The notes beneath the pieces are model-generated. The model ran no database searches. It saw nothing but the letters and a program-made list of their open reading frames with translations, and had not been told where the DNA came from. Shown piece by piece: positions 46,650 to 55,550 of a stretch of 55,613 bases of DNA. The translations under genes were made by a program, and so were the position numbers. This DNA comes from Zetaproteobacteria bacterium CG_4_9_14_3_um_filter_54_145. GTDB lineage: Bacteria; Pseudomonadota; Zetaproteobacteria; Mariprofundales; Mariprofundaceae. Within the stretch, counting starts at the first letter, position 1, and the number at the start of each line of letters is the position of its first letter. Location: positions 1 to 55,613 of the forward strand of contig PFXI01000064.1 in assembly GCA_002791575.1 (NCBI GenBank). Direction: 5' to 3'.

Positions 46650-47003
46650 ATGTTAAAGGATAAACTCGAAAGTCTGAGAAAGCAGCATGGCATGGAGTGC
46701 ATCATCATTATCAATGGTGAGGGTATGCTGATCTCTCAGGTGGGTGACGCACCCGAAGGCGATGAGTTCGCCCTCTATTCGCCTATGGTGATGGAAACAA
46801 CGCGTCGTATGGCCCAGTGCGGCGGTTTTGGCGAACCCATATGTAACGGTGTAATCCTGCACCATGGACGTATCCTGATTACCCATGAGACAGCCCTTGG
46901 CGAAAATGTAATTTATACAGCGCTGTTATGCCGCAACAAGGTTCCGGGCGGCCTGCTCGCGCTACTGAATACCATCACCTCATACCTGGAAGAAGAGCTG
47001 TAA
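46650..47003 (+). CDS. Roadblock/LC7-like protein F, paralogue of A
   Basis: 117 residues with the same pattern as protein A at 32013: DKLESLRKQHGMECIIIINGEGM, GDAPEGDEFALYSPMVMETTRRMAQCG, ILITHETALGENVIYTALLCR. ATG 46650 follows GGAGGGTGTG. It lies 8 kb from the GTPase gene, between the porin and alanine dehydrogenase genes, so it is a detached member of the same family. The long frame upstream of this ATG is not part of the protein. Confidence 0.82.
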   Translation: MLKDKLESLRKQHGMECIIIINGEGMLISQVGDAPEGDEFALYSPMVMETTRRMAQCGGFGEPICNGVILHHGRILITHETALGENVIYTALLCRNKVPGGLLALLNTITSYLEEEL

Positions 47004-47032
47004 CGAGCGCCATGTAGCAGGAAAGGCCCGCA

Positions 47033-48130
47033 TCAAATCAGTCCGGTCAAGGCCTTCGCCACACCTGCGTGCATAATCAGACCTGCCTGCGTGTTCACAC
47101 CTCGAGCGAGTGGCATATCCGATGCACAGGCTGACTGGATACCGGTAGCCAGCTTTCTCACATAAGGGAGTGTGGCGTCGGTCAATGCATGTGTACTGGT
47201 GCGAGGTACAGCACCCGGTAGATTCGGCAGACAGCAGTGCAGCACCCCCTCCTCCACATAGACCGGTTCATCATAACCGGTCACACGACTGGTTTCGGCA
47301 ATACCGCCCTGATCTATTGATACATCGACAAAAACACTGCCTGCACTCATCCGGCCCAGGTCATGACGACTGAGTAATCTCGGTGCATGCTCTCCGGGTA
47401 CAAGGGCTGCTCCGATAAGCATGTCACATGCCGGCAGGGCTCTGTGAAGGCGCTCCTCTGTGAACAACTGCAGATCGATGCGCGGATCCAGCTCGCTCTT
47501 GAGGATGTTTAAATAGTCCGCATTTTTTTCCAGCACCGTCACTGCCGCCCCCAATCCGACCAGCGCATCGGCCGCATTCAACCCCACATTGCCGGCCCCC
47601 AATATCACTGCCCGGGCAGGACGTGCACCCTGTATGCAGCCGGCAAGAACGCCCTTGCCAGGATACGTTGTACCATTCTCTTTTTGCAGAAAACGGGCCG
47701 CCAATTGTACCGCCACTCGTCCAGCGACCCGGCTCATAGGCGCAAGCAGCGGCAGACTGCCATCGTTCATCTGCACCGTTTCATAGGCGATAGCGCACAC
47801 CTTATTTCGCAACAGCTCCTGCGCCAGCTCCACATCAGCAGCCAGATGCAGGTAGGTAAACAGTGTCAGATCAGCACGCAGAAACGGGTATTCACTTTGC
47901 TGTGGCTCCTTGACCTTGACCACCAGATCAGCCGCCCACGCATCAGCAGGATCAGCGCAGAGCTCAGCACCTGCTGTATCATAGGCCGCATCTGTAAAGC
48001 CGCTATCCACACCGGCCCCGCTCTGTACCAGCACCTGATGACCTTCACCGACAAGCAGGGCGACGCCATCAGGCGTCAATGCCACGCGATGTTCATGATT
48101 TTTAATCTCTTTGGGAATGCCGATTTTCAC
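47033..48130 (-). CDS. ald: Alanine dehydrogenase
   Basis: 365 residues, standard length. N-terminal signature MKIGIPKEIKNHEHRVALTP, catalytic Lys in VVKVKEPQ, His in TYLHLAADVE, the NAD motif VILGAGNVGLNAAD and the C-terminal NTQAGLIMHAGVAKAL all match. It makes pyruvate and ammonia from alanine. It converges with Roadblock protein F. Confidence 0.96.
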   Translation of the reverse strand: MKIGIPKEIKNHEHRVALTPDGVALLVGEGHQVLVQSGAGVDSGFTDAAYDTAGAELCADPADAWAADLVVKVKEPQQSEYPFLRADLTLFTYLHLAADVELAQELLRNKVCAIAYETVQMNDGSLPLLAPMSRVAGRVAVQLAARFLQKENGTTYPGKGVLAGCIQGARPARAVILGAGNVGLNAADALVGLGAAVTVLEKNADYLNILKSELDPRIDLQLFTEERLHRALPACDMLIGAALVPGEHAPRLLSRHDLGRMSAGSVFVDVSIDQGGIAETSRVTGYDEPVYVEEGVLHCCLPNLPGAVPRTSTHALTDATLPYVRKLATGIQSACASDMPLARGVNTQAGLIMHAGVAKALTGLI

Positions 48131-48173
48131 TGGTACAACTCCTTGTATGTGCAGATATCGCTAAAGCAACTGA

Positions 48174-48815
48174 CTAATCTGTGTGCAGACCAACATGGGC
48201 CAGCTCACAAATAGCATGCCGGATCATGTGGGTATCATCATCAAGCCCCTGCCTGCCCGCACATGCATCGGGCAGCAGTATCGGTTTACCAATGACAACC
48301 TCTGCCCTTGAGCGCCGGTAAAAGGAGCGCCACAGGTGCACATGATCAAAGGGCAACACACCGGAAACCCTGAGCGGCACGACAGGCGCCCCGCTCTCCC
48401 GCGCGATTAACGCAGCACCGGGTAAAATACGATGCATGGGAATGGGCGGATTTGCAGCACCTTCCGGAAACAGGCAGAGCGCGTGTCCGGCCCGCACCGC
48501 TGCGATAGCTTCACGCACAGCATGCCGGTTGGCCCCGCCCGGATTAACCGGAATGGCTCCCGCCAGATCAAAACCTCTGCGCGCATACCACATTTTATGA
48601 TAATACTCGCGCGACATTAAAAATCTGAGCGGGCGATTGACCGCGGCCTGAATCAGCAGTGGATCAAGTCCGCACAGATGATTGCTAACCAGAATCACCG
48701 GCCCTTCAGGCAGAGCTTCACCGCTTACAGATAGCCTGTGCCAGTTGCGGCAGAAAAAACGGTTCATGCCGCGCAGCAAGTGACCCGTACCACGCTTGTT
48801 TGTCTGGAAACTCAT
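48174..48815 (-). CDS. PlsC-type 1-acylglycerol-phosphate acyltransferase-like protein
   Basis: 213 residues. The HxxxxD catalytic motif is NHLCGLD (around residue 51) and the second motif is LFPEGAANP, in place of the usual FPEGTR, followed by the VPLRVSG region. The family transfers acyl groups to lysophospholipids or related lipids. The altered second motif may mark a different acceptor. It is on the same strand as ald, 43 bases upstream of it. Confidence 0.85.
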   Translation of the reverse strand: MSFQTNKRGTGHLLRGMNRFFCRNWHRLSVSGEALPEGPVILVSNHLCGLDPLLIQAAVNRPLRFLMSREYYHKMWYARRGFDLAGAIPVNPGGANRHAVREAIAAVRAGHALCLFPEGAANPPIPMHRILPGAALIARESGAPVVPLRVSGVLPFDHVHLWRSFYRRSRAEVVIGKPILLPDACAGRQGLDDDTHMIRHAICELAHVGLHTD

Positions 48816-49148
48816 GCTTGCATGATCGCATGCATACAGGATTTTTCAACTTGCATGATCACGCATATCGCTACGGGTCAAAAGATTGCAGTTGTTGCGC
48901 TTGCATGCAGTGGCTCCCGTTGCTCCGGGCCTCGCGCACATGGTCTGCAATCGTTGCCGGACCGGGACTTCATTGACCTGCAAAGAGAGAACGTGTTCAG
49001 CCGGATTTCCGGTTATTAACAACCGGCAATCCGGACCGGTCAGGCGGAAGAGTGTATCCGCAATCATGTATTCTCTATTGACCGCATGCATGCATATCCA
49101 CTGCGATGAGGCAGAAAAGCACTATCTCGCGGTGGCATAGCCTTACAA
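48816..49148. other. Intergenic region with a direct repeat
   Basis: About 330 bases between the PlsC-like gene start and the promoter of the secreted protein at 49219. CTTGCATGATC occurs twice (48817-48827 and 48850-48860), 33 bases apart, or about three helical turns. Short frames on both strands have no ribosome site and no recognisable product. Confidence 0.5.
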
Positions 49149-49177
49149 TTGCATTTCCGGTTTGCCTAAATTATAAT
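49149..49177 (+). promoter_or_regulatory. Candidate promoter of the secreted Gly-rich protein
   Basis: TTGCAT (49149-49154), a 17-base spacer and a perfect TATAAT (49172-49177), ending 41 bases before ATG 49219. The ribosome site GAGAGGA lies seven bases before the ATG. Confidence 0.55.
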
Positions 49178-49218
49178 GATACCAGTTTGCTTGCCTACTG
49201 CCCTTGAGAGGATAAATC

Positions 49219-49614
49219 ATGAAGAACAACATTGTTAAAAACCTTATCATTGTGTGTCTCAGCTTCTGCTTCTGCTCTGCATCAGTATATGCGGAACAGG
49301 TTTGTGTCGATGCTGCCAGCGAATTGGCAGCCGGAAAAACAGAATCCGAAGTGATGGATAAACTGCTGGAGCCGGCTTGCGGCATGGATCTCCAGAACGC
49401 CATTGATACCATCACCGCAGCAGGAGGAGATCTGATTCAAACGCTGGCTGCAGCACTTATTATTGACCCCGATTTCGAATACAGCCCACCAACAGATCCG
49501 ACCGAGAATCTGGAACCAACGGCCGCGGGTGGCAACAGCGGCGGCTTCACACCCGGATCACTGGCATCCGGGCCATCAGGTGGCGGTGGCGGTGGCGTGG
49601 TGGTTAGTCCCTGA
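49219..49614 (+). CDS. Secreted small protein with Gly-rich C-terminus, unknown function
   Basis: 131 residues: a signal peptide (NLIIVCLSFCFCSASVYA), a short helical core with two Cys (VCVDAASE, PACGMDLQNA) and a Pro/Gly/Ser-rich C-terminal half (GGNSGGFTPGS, PSGGGGGGVV). I do not recognise the family. It lies 103 bases upstream of the O-antigen ligase-like gene in the exopolysaccharide region, so a role in polysaccharide attachment or matrix is possible. Confidence 0.65.
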   Translation: MKNNIVKNLIIVCLSFCFCSASVYAEQVCVDAASELAAGKTESEVMDKLLEPACGMDLQNAIDTITAAGGDLIQTLAAALIIDPDFEYSPPTDPTENLEPTAAGGNSGGFTPGSLASGPSGGGGGGVVVSP

Positions 49615-49717
49615 GCCCAGCTAACGCTTGCGTACAGCGTACAAATCGGGGTGCTGTGACGGGTAGTTTTTAACGTCATGAATCCGACACCCATCAGCCT
49701 GACACAGGATCAACAAC

Positions 49718-51133
49718 ATGATCGACACATACGCTGAACAGATCAAACATATCCTGTTCCTCCTGTTTCTGGCCCTGCTGTTCTGGCTGCCAATACCGAT
49801 GGGAAGTAAATTACCATGGGCTATTTCTGTCATGGAAATATGGATTTATCTGTTAGCAACAAGCGCGGCAATGCTCGCTGCACTTAAACCCGACATGCTG
49901 CCGCTCGCCTTCACCGCATCACGCGCCGCACTACTCCTGTTTCTGGCCGCGGTGCTGTGGATTGGCATACAATGTATTCCGCTACCCGCAGCCTGGGTTG
50001 CGGGCCTCTCTGCCCAAACCGTCCAACTGCAGCAACAAGCCGGCGTGGTGAATTCATTTTACCCGCTCTCACTCGATGCCAACACCAGCTTTCTACTGTT
50101 CCAGCAAGCACTGGCTATGTTTCTGCTTTTTTGCCTGACGCTTGTTCTCATCGATTCGCAAACAAGGCTCAGGCAGACCGCCTACGTACTTCTCATCAGC
50201 GGCCTGATTCAGGCCCTGACAGGAGCATTCGCTGTTTTTACGATGCAGGAGTCCATGGCACTCAATGAATATACATATTCGATTATGGACATGATGGTTG
50301 TATATACCGACAGGGTAAAAGGCACATTTACAAATCCTGATCACCTTGCCGGCTACCTGGAGATGACCTTGGCCATTGGCATCGGGTTGATGCTCTCCAT
50401 GCTCAACAGTCTCTCGCTTACAGGCTGGCGCCAGAGGCTCAGGCACTATACACAAACAGCTCTGGGACCGAAGGCACGTATCAGAATCATGCTGATTATT
50501 CTATGTATCACGCTGGTCATGACACATTCACGCATGGGTAATAGCGCATTCTTCTTCAGTCTGCTGCTCTCCGGAACCACTTTTCTACTGCTTACGCGCC
50601 ATGCTCCGAAACCTGTGACTATTTTCCTGACCAGTATGATTATTCTTGATATTCTCATTATCGGCAGCTGGTTTGGTTTCAACAAGGTTGCAAGCAGAAT
50701 CGAGCAGACAACGATGGCCACGGAGTCGAGAGACGAATTTGTGCGGGATTCGTTTCCCATGCTGCACGATTTCAGCGTCACCGGCATTGGGGCCGGCAAT
50801 TATTTCAGTACTTTCCCCGCCTATAAGCAGGCTGATCTGCATCACTATATTAACCATGCGCCTGATTATATGGAGTTCGCGATCGAGCTTGGCCTGATCG
50901 GTATCATTCCCATTCTACTGCTGATACTACTTAGTTATGCCACTCTTATCAGAAACCTGAGGCTTCGTCGCGCCGGATTATTAGTTGGCATGAGCTTCGC
51001 CAGCCTGATGGGTATCTCATCTATCCTCATCCACTCCGCCGTTGATTTCAACCTCCATATCCCGAGCAACGCTGCCCTGTTTACGGTGCTTTTAGCCTTT
51101 CCATTTCTGTGCAGGCATATCAGAACTCACTGA
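49718..51133 (+). CDS. O-antigen ligase / Wzy-type polymerase-like membrane protein
   Basis: 471 residues with about twelve membrane helices and a large periplasmic loop between the last groups. The family mark is the conserved MTHSRMGNSAFF segment and the later VTGIGAGNYFSTFPAY ... HAPDYMEFAIELG region (PF04932). Such proteins polymerise or ligate polysaccharide units outside the inner membrane. It converges with the minus-strand exopolysaccharide operon and overlaps the last gene by seven bases. Confidence 0.85.
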   Translation: MIDTYAEQIKHILFLLFLALLFWLPIPMGSKLPWAISVMEIWIYLLATSAAMLAALKPDMLPLAFTASRAALLLFLAAVLWIGIQCIPLPAAWVAGLSAQTVQLQQQAGVVNSFYPLSLDANTSFLLFQQALAMFLLFCLTLVLIDSQTRLRQTAYVLLISGLIQALTGAFAVFTMQESMALNEYTYSIMDMMVVYTDRVKGTFTNPDHLAGYLEMTLAIGIGLMLSMLNSLSLTGWRQRLRHYTQTALGPKARIRIMLIILCITLVMTHSRMGNSAFFFSLLLSGTTFLLLTRHAPKPVTIFLTSMIILDILIIGSWFGFNKVASRIEQTTMATESRDEFVRDSFPMLHDFSVTGIGAGNYFSTFPAYKQADLHHYINHAPDYMEFAIELGLIGIIPILLLILLSYATLIRNLRLRRAGLLVGMSFASLMGISSILIHSAVDFNLHIPSNAALFTVLLAFPFLCRHIRTH

Positions 51134-51858
51134 CAAAATTCACGGCCAGCCGCATCTCCATCAATCACCTTGCAGGCCATGTTCAGCAGTCGTCTGTCAT
51201 GTCTTAGCGGTTGTAAATGATCACTTCTGTTGCGCAACGCACTCACCATATATGACTTGAAACGCAACTGCTCCTGCAGCGAGAAACGGTGAAAATGCAC
51301 TATCCCCAGCTCGATCAGCTGAGGCATGGTATTCTCCTCCCAACGGCCAAGTCTGAAGGCCATCCAATATGCATGGATAAATTCAGCATCCACCAGTTTT
51401 AACGCAGCATCGGCTACAGCAAGATTCAACCACGGGTAGACCCACGCCGGCCGAAGCAGAATCGCTCTCTTAAAAGCTCTCTTTGCTTTCAATATATTCA
51501 ATACCTGTGTCTGCGGCGCCTTCTCGAGGCTCAGCCCCCTGTAGAGATAGAGGCGTCCAAGGGTGTTGATAAATGTCGCATTGGCAGGCTGGTAGTTGAT
51601 CGCTGTAAGCAGATGTATTTTATTGCGCTGCCACCTATCCGGCGTTGGCGTTTGATGCCCGGATAGCCAGCCTTGCAGCGATACATAAGCCCTGTGATGC
51701 AACTCAAATGCCTGAGCACTGCGCCAGGCCAGCTGTATCAACAAAGCCAGTAGCACGCAAAACAGAAACAGCGCGGTGAAACGCAGCACAGGGCGCGCCC
51801 ATCGCTGGCCCGGTTGATCATGACATGCAGCATCCGTTTGAACCGTTTTGTTACACAT
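51127..51858 (-). CDS. Membrane-anchored helical repeat protein of the exopolysaccharide locus
   Basis: About 243 residues. One membrane helix (FTALFLFCVLLALLIQLAW, about 26-44) is followed by a helix-rich periplasmic region with TPR-like pairs (INYQPANATFINTLGRLYLYRG, RAFKRAILLRPAWVYPWLNLAVADAAL). I take ATG 51858 because it overlaps the end of the upstream CpsB remnant (ATGTGTAA). Similar helical-repeat proteins accompany Wzy-type polymerases. Function is inferred from position. Confidence 0.65.
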   Translation of the reverse strand: MCNKTVQTDAACHDQPGQRWARPVLRFTALFLFCVLLALLIQLAWRSAQAFELHHRAYVSLQGWLSGHQTPTPDRWQRNKIHLLTAINYQPANATFINTLGRLYLYRGLSLEKAPQTQVLNILKAKRAFKRAILLRPAWVYPWLNLAVADAALKLVDAEFIHAYWMAFRLGRWEENTMPQLIELGIVHFHRFSLQEQLRFKSYMVSALRNRSDHLQPLRHDRRLLNMACKVIDGDAAGREFCQ

Positions 51859-52249
51859 CAAACATACCGGAGACCAGCGACCATGGTTTATCAATGATCA
51901 GAGCTGCTGCCTCGTCTGTACCGGTAACCAGTGCCGCAGCATCCCGGCCCGGCTTTAACTCGGGCGGACGGGCTGATCCATTGTCTGCATCCGAAGTAGT
52001 GACTGCTACCCAATGCCTGCTCAACATCTCCTGAGCCGCTGCATAAGCATCCTCGCCGAAACGGCCACAGACTGAACCTGACGTCAGCTGCACCGCACAA
52101 CCCGGGCTCACGAAGCATTTTGCCCTGTCAGGGGTTCGCATTAACGCGTTGTTATACGCCGAATGTGCCAGCTGCAGCGATTGTTGCACGCCGGCCGCGC
52201 CATCATCTAATCCCTGCAACAGATGCGAATGCATGTCGACCAGCATCAT
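51851..52249 (-). pseudogene. CpsB/Wzb-type PHP tyrosine phosphatase with a large internal deletion
   Basis: 132 residues where the family has about 250. The N-terminus (LVDMHSHLLQGLDDGAAGVQQSL) is a good PHP/CpsB start with the first metal motif HSH. The C-terminal part (VQLTSGSVCGRFGEDAYAAAQ, VTTSDADNGSARPPEL) also matches. About 120 residues between them, including the ATPHH-type metal ligands, are gone, joined in frame near YNNALMRTPDRAKC. It cannot form a complete active site. CpsB dephosphorylates the Wzc-type kinase encoded just upstream. It may still be translated, as its stop region overlaps the next gene. Confidence 0.75.
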
Positions 52250-52331
52250 CGACTCATACTATCGGCAACAGGATATAACAGACCTGTATCGCTCATGTAC
52301 ACCACCAAATCGGCAACAGTTGTATGACCGT

Positions 52332-54314
52332 TCAGCTTGAGTAACCGTATTTATCATAGTAGCCGTGGTAGTATTCAGAGTGTTTGATGTTAACTTTATT
52401 GAGTACAATACCTGCCAGCGGTGCATGATGATGACTTAATCGCTTGAGCCCGTGTTTGACCACCGCTTCAGGCGTCTTGTCAGCCTCGACTACATAGACC
52501 ACCGTTTTAGCAAATCTGGCCAAAACCAGTGCATCACTCACCGCATCGACCGGTGGTGAATCAATCACAATCCGGTCATAGTACTTCTCCAGAGTCCCAA
52601 GCACCTTGGCAAATCGTTCCGAAAACAGAATTTCCAGCGGGTTAGGTGGAATCATGCCTCCGGTCAGAATATTCAGTCCGGTCTCTTCATCCGTAATAAT
52701 GCATGTTTTAAAGTCAGCACTACCCGCTACCAGTTCCGACAGTCCGGGTACACCGGCTTGAATACCGCAGATCCCATTGAGTGACGGACGCCGCAGATCC
52801 GCCCCGACCAACAGTACGTTCTCCATCTGCGCCAGCGCAACGGCGAGGCTGGAGGATACGGTCGTCTTTCCCTCACCCGGCACTGATGAAGTCACCAGTA
52901 TTACCTTGTGCGGGTTATCAAGGCCCGATAATACAATACCGGTCCTTATCGTGCGCACAGCTTCTGCAAAAGAGGCGTTATCCGGATTCAGCATCGGAAA
53001 ACCCTTACCTGCACCCGTTTTCAACGCAGGCAACAGAGGCAGGATGCCGAGGGTTACCTGACCCAGTTTATCTTCAACATCGGATGTGCTCTTGATGGTT
53101 TTATTCAGCGATTCATTGAGCAGCACCAGCATAATGGCCAGCATGAAGCTGCCGACAGCCGACATGGTGATAAAATCTTTTACATTCGGGGCAAACGGAG
53201 CCAGAGGACGTAGCGCCGGATCAAGTATGCGTGCCTGAGCTTTGTTCAGACCAAGGCTCTGGTCGGTCTCCTTGACGCGTTTAAGAAATACGTCGTACAG
53301 CGCCTTGTCACTGTCAACCTGGCTACGCAACTCCCGTAACTCGACCTCTTTTCGATTAATGGCCCGGATTTCCGACTTGCCTTCCTTCAGCTTATTTCCC
53401 GCAATATTCAGATCTGCAAGAGCCGCGATATAAAGGGGGTGTTTGGGCCCATAACGCTTGCTGATTTTTGCAAACTCACCACGTGCCCGCTCCAGTTCCA
53501 CGCTAGCTGCACTGACTTTGCCTTCGGCAAACTGACTTACGCCGCCACCGATATCGAGCAGTTTCTGCTGTTCAAGAAAGCCCTGTAACTTCTTCTCGGC
53601 AGCCTGGAGATTGTTTCGCAGCACATTCATACGCTCGAATAACCACTGGGAACCGCTGCGCGTCATCTCCATACTGGAATCCATCTGGTTTTCAATAAAT
53701 GCGCTGGCGAAAGTATTGGCTATCTTTGCCGCCATCTCCGGATCAGCCGACACATAGGAGATATTGACAATTTTGGTTTGACCGGCAGGCGTCACGGACA
53801 GATTCCCCAACAGCGCATATGCCGCTTGCGCCCTTCTCTCCTCCGCTGTCAGCGAGATATGCTGCCCGCGCTGACGCAGGACTGGGAAAGCATCCCTGAA
53901 CCAGTCGATGATGGATGAGTCGCTTGCCTGTGCAACAATATCCTGCACACCCGCATCGACCTTGTCAGGATCATAGAGGTTTAATTTTTTAGCTACTATC
54001 TCGGCAAGACCACGCGAAGTAATAATCTGGTACTGCGTCTGCAAATAGGCCTGATCCTGTGCTGCCAGACCAAGGATCTGCTCTACTGTCGGCAGTTTGG
54101 GCATCTGTGACTCCAGAACCAGCTGGCATGTCGCCCGATAAAGCGGTGTTTTGGCATAGACAATCAGGGCTCCCAGAATTGTGCCCAGCAGGGTAAGCGT
54201 AATAATACCCCACTTGTATTTCCTCAGCAGCTTGAGGTATTTGGCAATATCGATCTGCCCTTCATCCGTTCCTGCCTGACTGTCATTAAAGTGCTGAAAA
54301 GAGTTGCTCTCCAT
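52332..54314 (-). CDS. Polysaccharide co-polymerase with tyrosine autokinase domain, Wzc-type
   Basis: 660 residues. Wzz-type N-terminal membrane and coiled-coil regions (helix near 34-52, second helix near 388-408) are fused to a C-terminal BY-kinase: Walker A SSVPGEGKTT near residue 478, Walker A' VGADLRRPSL, Walker B RIVIDSPPVDAV near 583. A C-terminal tyrosine cluster (EYYHGYYDKYGYSS) receives phosphates. The Walker A' Asp is preceded by GA instead of the usual DA, which is minor. It controls exopolysaccharide chain length and export with the Wza-type protein directly upstream (two bases between genes). Confidence 0.92.
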   Translation of the reverse strand: MESNSFQHFNDSQAGTDEGQIDIAKYLKLLRKYKWGIITLTLLGTILGALIVYAKTPLYRATCQLVLESQMPKLPTVEQILGLAAQDQAYLQTQYQIITSRGLAEIVAKKLNLYDPDKVDAGVQDIVAQASDSSIIDWFRDAFPVLRQRGQHISLTAEERRAQAAYALLGNLSVTPAGQTKIVNISYVSADPEMAAKIANTFASAFIENQMDSSMEMTRSGSQWLFERMNVLRNNLQAAEKKLQGFLEQQKLLDIGGGVSQFAEGKVSAASVELERARGEFAKISKRYGPKHPLYIAALADLNIAGNKLKEGKSEIRAINRKEVELRELRSQVDSDKALYDVFLKRVKETDQSLGLNKAQARILDPALRPLAPFAPNVKDFITMSAVGSFMLAIMLVLLNESLNKTIKSTSDVEDKLGQVTLGILPLLPALKTGAGKGFPMLNPDNASFAEAVRTIRTGIVLSGLDNPHKVILVTSSVPGEGKTTVSSSLAVALAQMENVLLVGADLRRPSLNGICGIQAGVPGLSELVAGSADFKTCIITDEETGLNILTGGMIPPNPLEILFSERFAKVLGTLEKYYDRIVIDSPPVDAVSDALVLARFAKTVVYVVEADKTPEAVVKHGLKRLSHHHAPLAGIVLNKVNIKHSEYYHGYYDKYGYSS

Positions 54315-54316
54315 GG

Positions 54317-55075
54317 TCAGAAAAAGCTCTGGTTTACTGTGATGACGTCGCGGGGCTTAATCGGATCATCCAGCCTGACAGACATTTCCCGACTCTTGCC
54401 ATTTTCCACCCTCACCACCTCGATATCATCCTTGTCGGCCCGCTCGGCAAATCCGCCGGCAAGCGTCACAGCCATACGAAAGGTCAGCCCTGTATGATAG
54501 GGATATTTGCCTCGGGATTTCACTTCTCCGGTAATAAAGAAATAACTGGTTTCAACGGTAATGGAATCGCCCGGATAGATCGGGTCATCCATTGCAAGCT
54601 TTCGCTGTACCCTGTTCGGGTCTCCGGCACGAATGACAAAAATCCTGTCATCATCAGCCAGCTCGGACAACCCGGATGCCAGCGTAATGGCCTTGCGCAG
54701 TGTCAGGTTCTCCTGATATGAAATGGCACCCGGCTTGTTCACTTCTCCATTGATAAAGAACGGACGACGCTCATCTATCACCACCTCCACATGCGGATCA
54801 ACCAGATAGTCGCCGGCAAGTCCATTGCGGATCATTGATTCCACCTCTGAAGTCGTTTTGCCGACCACCCGTATACGCCCCAGAAACGGATAGCGGATCA
54901 TACCGGTCGAATCAAGCGTCACCTTCATGGCAAGGCTCTCTTCACCGAGAACGTTGATAGAAATCCTGTCACCAACATCCAGCAGGTATTGACCGGAGTG
55001 GGAGCTACCCGCCACCACAGGTGTAACCATCAGATAGACAAGCATAAATGCAGTTAACAAAAAGCAATGGCGCAT
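54317..55075 (-). CDS. Polysaccharide export outer-membrane protein, Wza-type
   Basis: About 252 residues: a signal peptide (LLTAFMLVYLMVTPVVAG) without a clear lipobox, a polysaccharide export domain (YLLDVGDRISINVLGEES, DSTGMIRYPFLGRIRVVG) and two SLBB units (FFINGEVNKPGAISYQENLT, FFITGEVKSRGKYPYHTGLT). I prefer ATG 55075, which has GAGGG about six bases upstream. It forms the exit channel for the polymer. The missing lipidation site distinguishes it from E. coli Wza. Confidence 0.9.
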   Translation of the reverse strand: MRHCFLLTAFMLVYLMVTPVVAGSSHSGQYLLDVGDRISINVLGEESLAMKVTLDSTGMIRYPFLGRIRVVGKTTSEVESMIRNGLAGDYLVDPHVEVVIDERRPFFINGEVNKPGAISYQENLTLRKAITLASGLSELADDDRIFVIRAGDPNRVQRKLAMDDPIYPGDSITVETSYFFITGEVKSRGKYPYHTGLTFRMAVTLAGGFAERADKDDIEVVRVENGKSREMSVRLDDPIKPRDVITVNQSFF

Positions 55076-55217
55076 ATGGACCCTCATTCTGTTTTCATTC
55101 AAATCGTCTGCTACACACAACCTGTGCTGATTCAGGAAGATGGGCAAAATCCATAACAGTCACAGTCACGCTCTTAACCCGGCACCTGATGATATGCATG
55201 AGCCTGCCCGCAACCGT

Positions 55218-55550
55218 TCACATCGAGCCGGCAAAATCAAAACCGAAATGATTGGCATGGAAGCTGGCGTTGGCGACATTGGAACGCCTGTAGCTATAGC
55301 CATAATTCAAACCCAGTCGCAGTTGCTCATACATCTGATAGCTGATCCCCATGCCGGTTTCATAGACCTGATCACGGCGGTTGGTACCCAGACCTGTATA
55401 TCTATCCAGGCTGTATGCGACATTGACACTATGCGAAAATCTGGATGACCACTCGTGCAGCCAACTGAGTCCACCGCCTGCTTTTTTGATAAAACTGCCG
55501 GTACCATCGGTTTCCGACGGCTCATTGCGTATTCCGGTCGAACGTGACAC
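55218..55550 (-). pseudogene. Outer-membrane barrel gene of the exopolysaccharide locus, cut by an insertion sequence
   Basis: The remaining C-terminal ~100 residues show alternating strands (SHSVNVAYSLDRYTGLG, LRLGLNYGYSYRRSNV) and end in FGFDFAGSM. They match EPS-locus barrel proteins of the kind that sit with Wza. The frame has no natural start: upstream of about 55525 the DNA turns into 23-bp repeats of an insertion-sequence end, so the N-terminal part has been lost or displaced beyond the window. Confidence 0.65.

Noticed and set aside
48846-49140. Short frames on both strands in the gap upstream of the secreted Gly-rich protein
   Set aside because: No ribosome sites, no promoter and no recognisable protein; treated as intergenic.
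49219-49614. Sorting signal such as PEP-CTERM at the end of the secreted Gly-rich protein
   Set aside because: The end is GGGGGGVVVSP, without the PEP motif, hydrophobic helix and Arg cluster.
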